A stretch of 27,147 nucleotides of DNA. Source: Bacteroidetes bacterium QS_8_64_10. GTDB lineage: Bacteria > Bacteroidota > Rhodothermia > Rhodothermales > Salinibacteraceae. The notes beneath the pieces are model-generated. The model made no database searches. It was given only the letters and a program-made list of their open reading frames with translations, and was not told the origin of the DNA. This document shows, in pieces, positions 1 to 6,774 of the stretch (the first letter of the stretch is position 1; every line of letters begins with the position of its first letter). Location of the stretch: assembly GCA_003022505.1 (NCBI GenBank), contig PXTQ01000001.1:1-27147 (forward strand), written 5' to 3'. The translations under genes and the position numbers were made by a program.

Positions 1-240
1 CCCGCCGGTGACGTAGAGGGCTTCGCCGGCTACGTGCAACGCCTCGGCCGCGAGCCGGAGTTGCGCCGTGCCATGAGCCGACGCGCTACCGAACGGGCGC
101 AAAACTTCGAGTGGGAGACCGTCCTGGAACGCCTCGTCGGCTATTACGACGAAATCCTCGATCCTGCGCCTGCCCCCGGCGGCGACGGTGCTGCGAGCGA
201 AGCCGTGTTCTCGGCTTCCTCTCCGGCCGCGGCCTCGTAA
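1..240 (+). CDS. Glycosyltransferase, C-terminal end only (5' partial)
   Basis: The reading frame is open from the first base and ends with TAA at 238-240, so only the last 79 residues are present. The segment GDVEGFAGYVQRL, then a basic helix with PELRRAMSRRATERA and then FEWETVLERLVGYYDEIL, has the pattern of the closing helices of GT4-type glycosyltransferases, where a conserved F-x-W-x-x-V precedes the last helix. A low-complexity Ala/Ser/Pro-rich tail follows. The neighbouring gene is also a GT4 enzyme in the same direction, which fits a polysaccharide or glycolipid locus extending left of the window. Donor and acceptor sugars cannot be told from this fragment. Confidence 0.7.
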   Translation, partial: PAGDVEGFAGYVQRLGREPELRRAMSRRATERAQNFEWETVLERLVGYYDEILDPAPAPGGDGAASEAVFSASSPAAAS

Positions 241-375
241 TCGTATTTCCTGTTGCGTATTTTGCGCCGAGCAAGCACCCTCCAGGGGTACAATTCAGCG
301 GGTGACTTTCACTTCGCGTTTCGCGCAGATTCGCAAGCTCTCGCTCTCCCGTTCTCCCACGCTCCCCTTCTCGAA

Positions 376-1536
376 ATGCGCCTGCTGTACGTCAGCCACT
401 CGTTTCCGCCGCCGGGCCGGCCGCTCAAAAACGTGGGCGGCATGCAGCGCGTAGCGACGGAACTGCACGCCGCGCTCCGGGCGCGCTCCGACGTGACGCT
501 CGACGACGTGCTGCTGCGCACCTCGTGGCGCTGGACGCACCTCAAGACGCTGCCGTTTCTGGCGAAGGTCTACCGACAGGTGAAACGCCGCGTCGAGGCA
601 GGCGCGGCCGATGCCGTGCTATTTTCGTCGATGGTGACGGCGAGCACGGCGTGGCCGCTGCGATCTACGCTCTCCGAGGCGGGCGTGCCAATGGCGACCA
701 TCGCGCACGGGCGCGACGTGACACTGCCCGTGTGGCCGTACCAGCGCTTGCTGCTGCCGCGCGTCTTCGGAGCGCTCGACGCCGTGCTGCCGGTCAGCCG
801 AGCCACCGGCCAGGCCTTGCGCGAGCGTGGCCTACCGGAACGCAAGGTGCGCGTCGTACCCAACGGCGTGGATACGGAGCGCTTCGCGCCGCCCCGGAAT
901 CGCACCGCCGCGCGCCGAGCGTTGACGAGCGCTGCGGACGCCTCACTGCCGGACGATGCGCTGCTCTTGTGCAGCGTGGGTCGTCAGGTCGAGCGCAAGG
1001 GCTTTGCCTGGTTCGTGCGCCGCGTCATGCCGCGCCTGCCGGGCAACGTGCACTACTGGCTCGCCGGGGACGGCCCCGAGGCGGACGCGCTCCGCGACGC
1101 CGTCGATCAGCACGACCTGACGGGCCGCGTGCGCCTGCTGGGTCGCGTGCCGGAGGCGCTCTTGCAGAGGCTCTACCGAGGCAGCGATTTGTTCGTCATG
1201 CCAAACGTGCCCGTGCAGGGCGACATGGAGGGTTTCGGCGTGGTGATGCTGGAGGCGAGCCTGAGTGGCCTGCCGGTGGTCGCCGCCCGGCTCGAAGGCA
1301 TCCGCGACGTGATCGCGGAGGGTGAAAACGGTCACCTCGTCGAATCCGGTGATGCGGGCGCGTTCGCTGATCGGATCCGGCAGTACCGCGACGACCGAGC
1401 GGAGTTGCGCGAAGCCGCACAACGCGCCGCCCGCTACACGCGCCGCACGTTCAGTTGGGGGGCCGTTGCCGGTGAGTACGTGGAGGCGCTTCGCGCCCTC
1501 ACGGCTGAGGAGCCTGCTGTGCCCGTGCCGGCATAG
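376..1536 (+). CDS. GT4-family glycosyltransferase
   Basis: This 386-residue protein has the two-Rossmann (GT-B) layout of family 4 retaining glycosyltransferases, which transfer sugars from nucleotide donors to glycans or lipids at the cytoplasmic face of the membrane. The N-terminus reads MRLLYVSHSFPPPG with a Gly-Gly-Met-Gln loop at about residues 22-25, as in the acceptor domain. The hinge region has PVSRATGQALRERG and VVPNGVDTERF. The donor domain has CSVGRQVERKG, LAGDGPE and the E-x7-E signature in EGFGVVMLEAS, which binds the donor. An in-frame ATG at 376 is preferred to an upstream start at 253, because the extension is low-complexity and GT4 proteins normally begin a few residues before the first beta strand. 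No Shine-Dalgarno sequence is seen. It converges on the PBP gene with a 30-bp gap. Confidence 0.9.
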   Translation: MRLLYVSHSFPPPGRPLKNVGGMQRVATELHAALRARSDVTLDDVLLRTSWRWTHLKTLPFLAKVYRQVKRRVEAGAADAVLFSSMVTASTAWPLRSTLSEAGVPMATIAHGRDVTLPVWPYQRLLLPRVFGALDAVLPVSRATGQALRERGLPERKVRVVPNGVDTERFAPPRNRTAARRALTSAADASLPDDALLLCSVGRQVERKGFAWFVRRVMPRLPGNVHYWLAGDGPEADALRDAVDQHDLTGRVRLLGRVPEALLQRLYRGSDLFVMPNVPVQGDMEGFGVVMLEASLSGLPVVAARLEGIRDVIAEGENGHLVESGDAGAFADRIRQYRDDRAELREAAQRAARYTRRTFSWGAVAGEYVEALRALTAEEPAVPVPA

Positions 1537-1566
1537 TACCGATGTGCCAGAAACGAACGGTGCGAT

Positions 1567-3876
1567 CTACCTTTGCCCCGCCCGCCGGCGGAAGTGCGCC
1601 TCCACGTTCCGCCCGCCTCGCGCCGACGTGTCGCGCTGGAGCTGAACCGGAGCGGGCCGCAGCGACCGGTCCTCGCCGGATGATTGCTTGCGCATCGAGT
1701 CGGCGCGAACGCCGGAGCGAGCGTGGGCATAGCGCTCGCGGTCGTAGAGCGGATTGGGCGGCGCGCTCATGGAATCGGCGGAGGTAAAATGCGGCTCCGG
1801 CTCGCGGTAGCCGGGCGGTCTCCGGAAGCGTCGCTCGGAAAGGTTGAAGCTCGGAGCATCGGTAATTCGGCGGTAGAAGCTGCCCACCAGCGCGAGCGCG
1901 TTGTGCCCGCCCTGTCCCCAGAAGTCGGAGCGGAACGTCAGGTTCTGATCGTTGAAGCCGACCCACGCGCCTGTCACGAGCTGCGGGTGCATCAGCAGAA
2001 ACCAGCCGTCGGCGCTGCGCTGCGTGGTGCCCGTCTTGCCCGCGAGGTCGTACTCGCCGAGGTCCCACTGCCACCGAATGCGGCTGCCGGTGCCGCGCCC
2101 GATGACGCCGCGCATCATGTCGAGCGTGGCGTAAGCGGTATATGGATTAAGCGCTTCCCGGGCGTCCGGGGCGAAGCGCGCGATCACCTCGCCGTCGGCG
2201 TCCTCGATGCGCGTGATCGTCACCGGCGGATGGCGCCTGCCGTTGTTGGCGAGCGTGGCGTAGGCCGAGGTCAATTCCAGGAGCGACACCGGACTCGTGC
2301 CGAGGGCCAGCGACGGCACCGCATCCAACTCGCTTCGTACTCCGAGCCGCCGCGCCGTCCGTGCCACGGCGCTCGGCCCAACCTCGGCCATCAGCTTAGC
2401 CGTCACCGTGTTTACCGAGTACGCCAGCCCGTCGCGCAGCGCCATGCGCCGCCCGGAGGAGCCGTGCGCGTTGCGGGGCCGCCACCGCTCGCCCCCCGCG
2501 AAGCGGTAGGTGCGCACCACGTCGCGGATGCGGTCGCCGGGCGCGTAGCCTTCGTCCACAGCGGCGGCGTAGACGAACGGTTTGAACGTAGAGCCGGGCT
2601 GCCGGCGGGCGAGCGCCACGTGATCGTACTGGTCGCGCTCAAAGTCACGCCCGCCCACCCACGTCTTGACGTAGCCCGTCCCCGGCTCGATGGAAACGAG
2701 GCCCGCTTCCAGGCGCGTCCGCGCGGTGCGGAGCGAATCCATGAACGCTGCGTCCTTCGTCAGCCTGTGCAGAGCGGAATCCGGCGTTGCGCCTTGCCGA
2801 ATGAGACGGCGGTAGCGCGGCGTGCGGCGTACGTACCGGCGCACGAGGTCGCGGCGCTCTTGCCAGAAGTGCGCAAACGGCTCGAAGCGGTCGTTTTGGC
2901 GGGCGCGCTCGTAGGCGTCCGTCTTTTCGGAAAGCAAGTCGGGATCGGCGCGGCTCCATTCGTAGCCCGCCACGGCCTGAAGGCCGGCGGTTTCCTCGGC
3001 GACGGCGCGGCGAGCGAGTCGTTGGAGTCGGCTGTCGAGCGTGGTATGGACGCGCAGGCCGTCGGCGTACAGGTCGTAACCGCTCGTGTCGGCCCAGCCC
3101 TGGAGCCGAGCGCGCACGTGTTGCGCAAAGTGCGGCGCGAGGTCGGACGACGATCCCGGCAGGTGCAAATCCAGGTCAAGCGGCTGCTGCTGAAGACGCT
3201 CGGCGCGGCCCTTTTCCAGGAAGCTGTATTTTGCCATCTGCCGGAGGACGACGTTGCGGCGCTCGCAGGCGCGCTCCGGGTGGCGCACCGGATTGTAACG
3301 CGACGGCCCCTTCAGCATGCCGACGAGCAGCGCGGCCTGCGCCGGACCGAGCCGGGCGGCACGCGCGCCGAAGTACGTCTGCGCCGCTGCCTCGATGCCG
3401 AAGGCGTTGTAACCGAAGGCCACCGTATTCAGGTACATCTCCAAGATCTCGCGCTTCGCGTACTGGCGCTCCATCTTGATCGCCGTTAGCATCTCTTTCG
3501 TCTTGCGGCGGAGGGCGCGCGCGCGTCCTATCTTCTTGGGATACAGGTTGCGCGCGAGCTGCATCGTGATCGTAGACGCGCCCTCGCGGTCGCCGCGCAG
3601 CGTGCTCCAGGCCGCCCCCGCGACGCGCCGCAGATCGACGCCGCCGTGCTCATAGAAGCGACGGTCTTCGGTAGCGACAAGCGCGTCCTTCACGGATGAA
3701 GCAATGCGCCCGGCGCGCACCCACGTTCGGTTCTCGCGGTAGAGGCGCGCCAGCTGCTTGCCGTCGGCGGTGTAAACCGTCGTGGCGCGCGCCGCCGACG
3801 GCATCCGCGCACCGCCGAGCATCGCCCAGCGCCGCTTGCCGCGCAGCCATCGTTTTTCACGTGAGGCACTCGTCAT
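1567..3876 (-). CDS. Class A penicillin-binding protein (PBP1A-like), no visible membrane anchor
   Basis: A bifunctional peptidoglycan synthase of 769 residues. The N-terminal GT51 transglycosylase domain shows ATEDRRFYEHGGVD with the catalytic Glu, then GASTITMQLARNLY, RKTKEMLTAIKMER and EILEMYLNTVAFG. The C-terminal transpeptidase domain shows the SxxK motif in PGSTFKPF, the SxN motif in YSVNTV and KTG in AGKTGTTQ. All catalytic motifs are intact. The first 45 residues are basic and polar, and the conserved TTVYTADGKQL strand, which in this family normally follows a transmembrane helix, begins at about residue 32. There is no hydrophobic stretch before it, and the other two frames upstream do not encode one. 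Either the anchor was lost, making the gene non-functional, or export works in some other way. The C-terminal tail is Ser/Arg-rich and uninformative. Confidence 0.92.
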   Translation of the reverse strand: MTSASREKRWLRGKRRWAMLGGARMPSAARATTVYTADGKQLARLYRENRTWVRAGRIASSVKDALVATEDRRFYEHGGVDLRRVAGAAWSTLRGDREGASTITMQLARNLYPKKIGRARALRRKTKEMLTAIKMERQYAKREILEMYLNTVAFGYNAFGIEAAAQTYFGARAARLGPAQAALLVGMLKGPSRYNPVRHPERACERRNVVLRQMAKYSFLEKGRAERLQQQPLDLDLHLPGSSSDLAPHFAQHVRARLQGWADTSGYDLYADGLRVHTTLDSRLQRLARRAVAEETAGLQAVAGYEWSRADPDLLSEKTDAYERARQNDRFEPFAHFWQERRDLVRRYVRRTPRYRRLIRQGATPDSALHRLTKDAAFMDSLRTARTRLEAGLVSIEPGTGYVKTWVGGRDFERDQYDHVALARRQPGSTFKPFVYAAAVDEGYAPGDRIRDVVRTYRFAGGERWRPRNAHGSSGRRMALRDGLAYSVNTVTAKLMAEVGPSAVARTARRLGVRSELDAVPSLALGTSPVSLLELTSAYATLANNGRRHPPVTITRIEDADGEVIARFAPDAREALNPYTAYATLDMMRGVIGRGTGSRIRWQWDLGEYDLAGKTGTTQRSADGWFLLMHPQLVTGAWVGFNDQNLTFRSDFWGQGGHNALALVGSFYRRITDAPSFNLSERRFRRPPGYREPEPHFTSADSMSAPPNPLYDRERYAHARSGVRADSMRKQSSGEDRSLRPAPVQLQRDTSARGGRNVEAHFRRRAGQR

Positions 3877-3888
3877 GCTCGAATGGGT

Positions 3889-4011
3889 ATTTCATCGCGA
3901 AGATCGCAGAGGATGCTTTTTGTGTGAAGGTGCGTATGTGAACGGCTTGCACATCTACTCACGTTCAAACATCCATACCGCTCTGCGCTCTCAGTGGCTC
4001 TGCGGTAAAAA
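3889..4011. repeat. Fold-back word tract (CTCTGCG / GTATGTGAAC words)
   Basis: The left arm at 3889-3912 (TTTCATCGCGAAGATCGCAG and onwards) is imperfectly complementary to the right arm at 3980-4011 (CTCTGCGCTCTCAGTGGCTC and onwards, ending in GGTAAAAA). Inside these, GTATGTGAAC (3934-3943) pairs imperfectly with GTTCAAACATCCATAC (3963-3978). The outer word recurs at 22709-22743 in the opposite orientation. Confidence 0.6.
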
Positions 4012-4012
4012 G

Positions 4013-4040
4013 GTAGAGACGTTTCGGCGCAACGTCTCTA
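4013..4040. repeat. Compact palindromic repeat (REP-like)
   Basis: AGAGACGTT (4015-4023) and AACGTCTCT (4031-4039) form a perfect 9-bp stem around TCGGCGC. GTAG precedes the stem's GAGACGT, and ATTTT follows on +. It resembles the palindrome at 8060-8090 in its GTAG-n-GACGT start. It could act as a terminator or be a mobile REP-type element. Confidence 0.6.
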
Positions 4041-4199
4041 TTTTGCGATAACGATAGAATTTCGTGCGAGACGCAACCTTCTCCGCTCTTCATCGCTACA
4101 AAGATCAGTCCGGGCGTTGATGTTGCCCGCTGCCGCCGCACGCGGCGAGGCAGCCCACGCGACGCCGGTTTTTCTTCATGGTCAACCACGTTTTGAAAC

Positions 4200-4862
4200 A
4201 TGGCTCGCCGCGTTTATCGGCCCACAGCCCGTTCGTCGGCCTTCCCGCCCGTCATCAAGAATCTGCTCATCATCAACGGGCTGGTCTTCATGGCGCAGCT
4301 CACGATGGGCGGTTTCCTGCGCGAGTTCTTCGCGCTCTGGCCGGTGGGCACTCCCACCGAAGCCCTCTCACGGTTCAGCGGGCAGTTCTGGCCCTGGCAA
4401 ATCGTCACCTATGCCTTTCTGCACGGCGGGCTGGGGCATCTGTTTTTTAATATGTTCATGCTGTGGATGTTTGGCATCCAGATAGAGAACGAGTGGGGAT
4501 CGCGGCGCTTCGGCGTGTTCTATCTTTTGTGCGTGCTGGGAGCGGGCCTGACGCAGTTGCTGGTGCTGTGGGGCCGTCCCACGCCCACGGTCGGCGCATC
4601 GGGCGGCGTCTTTGGCGTAATGCTGGCCTTCGGAATGATGTACCCGAACCGGCCAATTTATATTTACTTTTTGTTCCCGATTAAGGCGAAATGGCTCATC
4701 GTTGGACTGATCGCGCTCGAACTGTTTGCCGGCTTCTCCGGTTCGCAGTCGGGCGTAGCGAACTTCGCGCACCTGGGCGGCGCGGCGGTGGGCTACCTGC
4801 TGATTCAGTACTGGCGCGGCAAGCTGCCCGTCAAGCCCGACCAACGCGCGCTGCGGTGGTAA
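4200..4862 (+). CDS. Rhomboid-family intramembrane serine protease
   Basis: A 220-residue polytopic membrane protein of the rhomboid (S54) family, which cuts transmembrane helices of substrate proteins within the lipid bilayer. The catalytic Ser is S135 in GASGGVFG, and the partner His is H191 in NFAHLGGAAVGY. The preceding HGGLGHLFFNMFMLW (about 75-89) is the conserved His/Asn helix that lines the active site, and ENEWGSRRF is the usual loop after it. Hydrophobic segments at about 20-37, 80-95, 105-125, 133-148, 163-180 and 188-204 fit a six-helix core. The ATG at 4200 gives a short basic N-terminus. It is transcribed away from the PBP gene. The substrate is unknown. Confidence 0.93.
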   Translation: MARRVYRPTARSSAFPPVIKNLLIINGLVFMAQLTMGGFLREFFALWPVGTPTEALSRFSGQFWPWQIVTYAFLHGGLGHLFFNMFMLWMFGIQIENEWGSRRFGVFYLLCVLGAGLTQLLVLWGRPTPTVGASGGVFGVMLAFGMMYPNRPIYIYFLFPIKAKWLIVGLIALELFAGFSGSQSGVANFAHLGGAAVGYLLIQYWRGKLPVKPDQRALRW

Positions 4863-4864
4863 AG

Positions 4865-4954
4865 CCTGCGAAGCTATGAGTCTACGAGTCTACGAAACTA
4901 CGAAGCGATGAGATTAAGATCGTAGACGCATAGGCTCATAGACTCTCAGGCTCA
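4865..4954. repeat. Fold-back word tract (GTCTACGA / TATGAGTCT words)
   Basis: This tract sits directly after the rhomboid stop codon. The tandem words TATGAGTCTACGAGTCTACG (4877-4896) are followed by inverted words: GTCTACGA at 4889-4896 pairs perfectly with TCGTAGAC at 4921-4928, and outer words CATAGACTC continue the pairing imperfectly. It could serve as a transcript-end hairpin. Confidence 0.55.
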
Positions 4955-5095
4955 CAACCTCATTTGCGAACGAGCCGCAGCGTCCTTTCTTTGGGATAGC
5001 ACTTGCACTACTGACCCGTGCATGGGCTTCTACTGATGTGATAAAGATTTGCTCTGCTTTTTGTTAAACGGGCTGCTTTTGCCTTTTCGGTTGGC

Positions 5096-5737
5096 ATGAG
5101 CGTCAAGTTTAGCAACCCGCTCACGGCTCATAAACCGCGCGCCTCGCCCGCTTCCATGTCCGTCTTACGCACCGCTCTGACGACCGCGCAGCGCCTCTAC
5201 CGTCGCTTCTTTCAGCCCGGCGAAAGCACGCAGTTCGACGCGGCCGCCGACGCGCTGCGCCACTCGCAACTCTTTCAACACGTGCCGAGGGGCGTCCTGC
5301 GCGAGCTGACCGAGGCGGTGCACCGACGCGGCTACAGCCGCGACGAGTTTATTTACTACGAGCGCGATCCTGGGCTGGGCCTTTACGTGGTGCAGCGCGG
5401 GCGCGTGCGGCTGCTCACCGAAGACGACGAGGGCGCGGCACACGAAATGCGCACGGTGGATGAGCACGAGGCCTTCGGCGTGCTCTCGCTCTTCGGCGAC
5501 TTTCGTCGCCTCGAAACGGCGCAGGCCGTCACGGAGACGCGCCTGCTGGGCTTCTTCCGGCCCGACCTGCGCACGCTCATCCAGCGCCACCCGCGCGCCG
5601 GGGCCGCCGTCCTGCTGGCGCTCTCGCGCCACCTCTCGGCCCGCCAGTCGCAGATGATCGACCTCATGACGAGCGATCAGGACAAGCTCCGCGCCATGCG
5701 CCTGCGCGACAAGACGCTCCAGCAACTCCGAGAGTAA
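5096..5737 (+). CDS. Cyclic-nucleotide-binding-domain protein without DNA-binding domain
   Basis: A 213-residue protein with one Crp/Fnr-type cyclic-nucleotide-binding (CNB) fold at about residues 55-170. LFQHVPRGVLRELTEAV is the entry helix pair, then come beta-roll strands (DEFIYYERDPGLGLYVVQRG) and the phosphate cassette region AFGVLSLFGDFRRLETAQA. In the cassette the usual FGE Glu is replaced by Val, so ligand binding may be altered or lost. The remaining 40 residues form a charged helix. The helix-turn-helix expected in a Crp/Fnr regulator is absent, so DNA binding is unlikely. A second in-frame ATG at 5156 is possible, since the first 20 residues are low-complexity. The TAA stop at 5735-5737 is also the left flank of a repeat element. 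Confidence 0.75.
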   Translation: MSVKFSNPLTAHKPRASPASMSVLRTALTTAQRLYRRFFQPGESTQFDAAADALRHSQLFQHVPRGVLRELTEAVHRRGYSRDEFIYYERDPGLGLYVVQRGRVRLLTEDDEGAAHEMRTVDEHEAFGVLSLFGDFRRLETAQAVTETRLLGFFRPDLRTLIQRHPRAGAAVLLALSRHLSARQSQMIDLMTSDQDKLRAMRLRDKTLQQLRE

Positions 5738-5897
5738 GAAGCTGTTTGGTAAGCGGAAAGCAAGCGAGCGTAGCGGATTGTGCGTTCAGCAGACCACGAC
5801 TCCGGAGGCGCATAGCCGCGCTATGGGCCGACGGAGCGGGAGGCTGATGGGCGAAAAGACGCACGCATAGGCCTTGAGTGATTTGCCAAACAGCTTC
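5738..5897. mobile_element. 160-bp MITE-like element with terminal inverted repeats, copy A
   Basis: The left end GAAGCTGTTTGGTAA (5738-5752) is the reverse complement of the right end TTGCCAAACAGCTTC (5883-5897), with one G/T-type mismatch in 15. TAA lies immediately outside each end (5735-5737 and 5898-5900), which looks like a 3-bp target duplication. The interior has a hairpin CATAGC-CGC-GCTATG (5811-5825). A truncated relative lies at 17247. No transposase is encoded. A 3-bp TNA duplication is known for some IS5-family groups, but the assignment is inference. Confidence 0.7.
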
Positions 5898-5974
5898 TAA
5901 GGGTTCTGGGTTGCAAGCTGGGCGAGTTGCAGGGTGGAAAGCACCGCTACAGCTCTTCCCTGTTGGTGGCAACC

Positions 5975-6559
5975 CTATGCGCGATCCGCATACGGTCTGT
6001 GCTGGTAGTACTTGGGCCTTATGTCCAGCCTCACGTGAAGCCACGCGACGCCGCCGCCAGCCGTGCTGAGCCAGATCGGCCGGTCGCCGATGCGTCGTTT
6101 CATCACTTGGGCGACGGTCTGCCAGAGCGTGTGGTTCTGCGAGGCGGGGGCCTCCCGAGCGAAGGATGCCAGATGCCCGTAAGCCGTTTCCGGCCCCTGC
6201 GGACAGGGCGCCACCAGATCGGCGTCTCCACCCAGGTTTTTGAAGACGGCCACATTCGCCTCCGCCTCGGCCAGGTGCGCGGCGAACGGGCTTGGATCCG
6301 GGGCGACTTCCAGCCTCGGATCACGGACAGTCGCAAACTCGAACGGCTGGTCCCGGTTATGAGACGTAACCGGGGGCGTCTCCCAACGATAGGCCGAAAA
6401 GGGCACCTCCTTTAGAAGCATCAGAAAAAAGGAGCGGAAGGACTCGTCATTCTCCCAGCTATCCAGGACCGCCGCGTAGCTGAGCGCGTCGCCGCCGTCA
6501 AGGAGGTTAAACCGGTGCACCTGACCGTCCCGCACTACGTGTCGCCGCGAGCTATACAT
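5975..6559 (-). CDS. DUF6940-like conserved hypothetical protein
   Basis: A soluble 194-residue protein of unknown function. I recognise the overall pattern as that of DUF6940-type proteins: an N-terminal strand pair, then SYAAVLDSWENDESFRSFF, PFSAYRWETPPV, PFEFATVRDP, VFKNLGGDADLVAPCP, AYGHLASFAREAP and a closing WLSTAGGGVAWLHVRLD with RPKYY near the C-terminus. The Trp-, Gly- and Tyr-rich C-terminal motifs look like a conserved active or binding site, but none is experimentally assigned to my knowledge. The ATG at 6559 is chosen because the extension back to 6742 is low-complexity and lies antisense to the LRR relic. It has no operon partner: the MITE-like element lies beyond its 3' end, and korB lies upstream behind the relic. 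Confidence 0.75.
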   Translation of the reverse strand: MYSSRRHVVRDGQVHRFNLLDGGDALSYAAVLDSWENDESFRSFFLMLLKEVPFSAYRWETPPVTSHNRDQPFEFATVRDPRLEVAPDPSPFAAHLAEAEANVAVFKNLGGDADLVAPCPQGPETAYGHLASFAREAPASQNHTLWQTVAQVMKRRIGDRPIWLSTAGGGVAWLHVRLDIRPKYYQHRPYADRA

Positions 6560-6579
6560 ACTGGCGTGTACGTGCGTAG

Positions 6580-6765
6580 TCGGAACTGGAGCAGATGGAT
6601 AGCCTGAAGGCCTGCGCCCTCGGCGACAACGAACTGACCGGGGCGATTCCGGAGGAGCTGTCGCTACTGCAGGACTTGACGAGTCCTCGTCTCCAACACA
6701 ATCAACTGACGGAGCCGATCTCCAGGGCAATCCCGATGGCATTCACCCACCTCACCTCGATGGCA
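6580..6765 (+). pseudogene. Relic of a leucine-rich-repeat protein gene
   Basis: The frame containing the ATG at 6595 reads SELEQMDSLKACALGDNELT, then GAIPEELSLLQDLTSPRLQ, then HNQLTEPISRAIP. This matches nearly two consecutive units of the LxxLxxLxLxxNxLTGxIPxxL repeat of bacterial and plant-type LRR proteins. A stop codon (TAG, 6577-6579) closes the frame upstream. Downstream the frame stays open but antisense to korB, and the LRR pattern stops at about 6765, ten bases before korB's stop. No start, signal peptide or capping region is present. It is best read as a fragment left by deletion of a larger surface-type LRR gene. Confidence 0.6.
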
Positions 6766-6774
6766 GTGCTCCCG

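Larger units (their letters stand above)
3877..4199. other. 323-bp divergent spacer between PBP and rhomboid genes
   Basis: No coding potential is seen. The spacer must hold both promoters, but no convincing -33/-7 pair was recognised. Most of it is an inverted-repeat word tract (3889-4011) followed directly by a compact palindrome (4013-4040). Confidence 0.6.

Noticed and set aside
1684..3489. A 601-codon open frame on + antisense to the PBP gene
   Set aside because: Composition is that of a GC-rich shadow frame (Arg, Ala, Gly, His-rich), and the minus strand encodes an unmistakable PBP1A.
6560..6742. N-terminal extension of the DUF6940-like protein
   Set aside because: The extension is Ser/Pro/Arg-rich shadow of the LRR relic on the other strand. 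The ATG at 6559 gives a normal family start.
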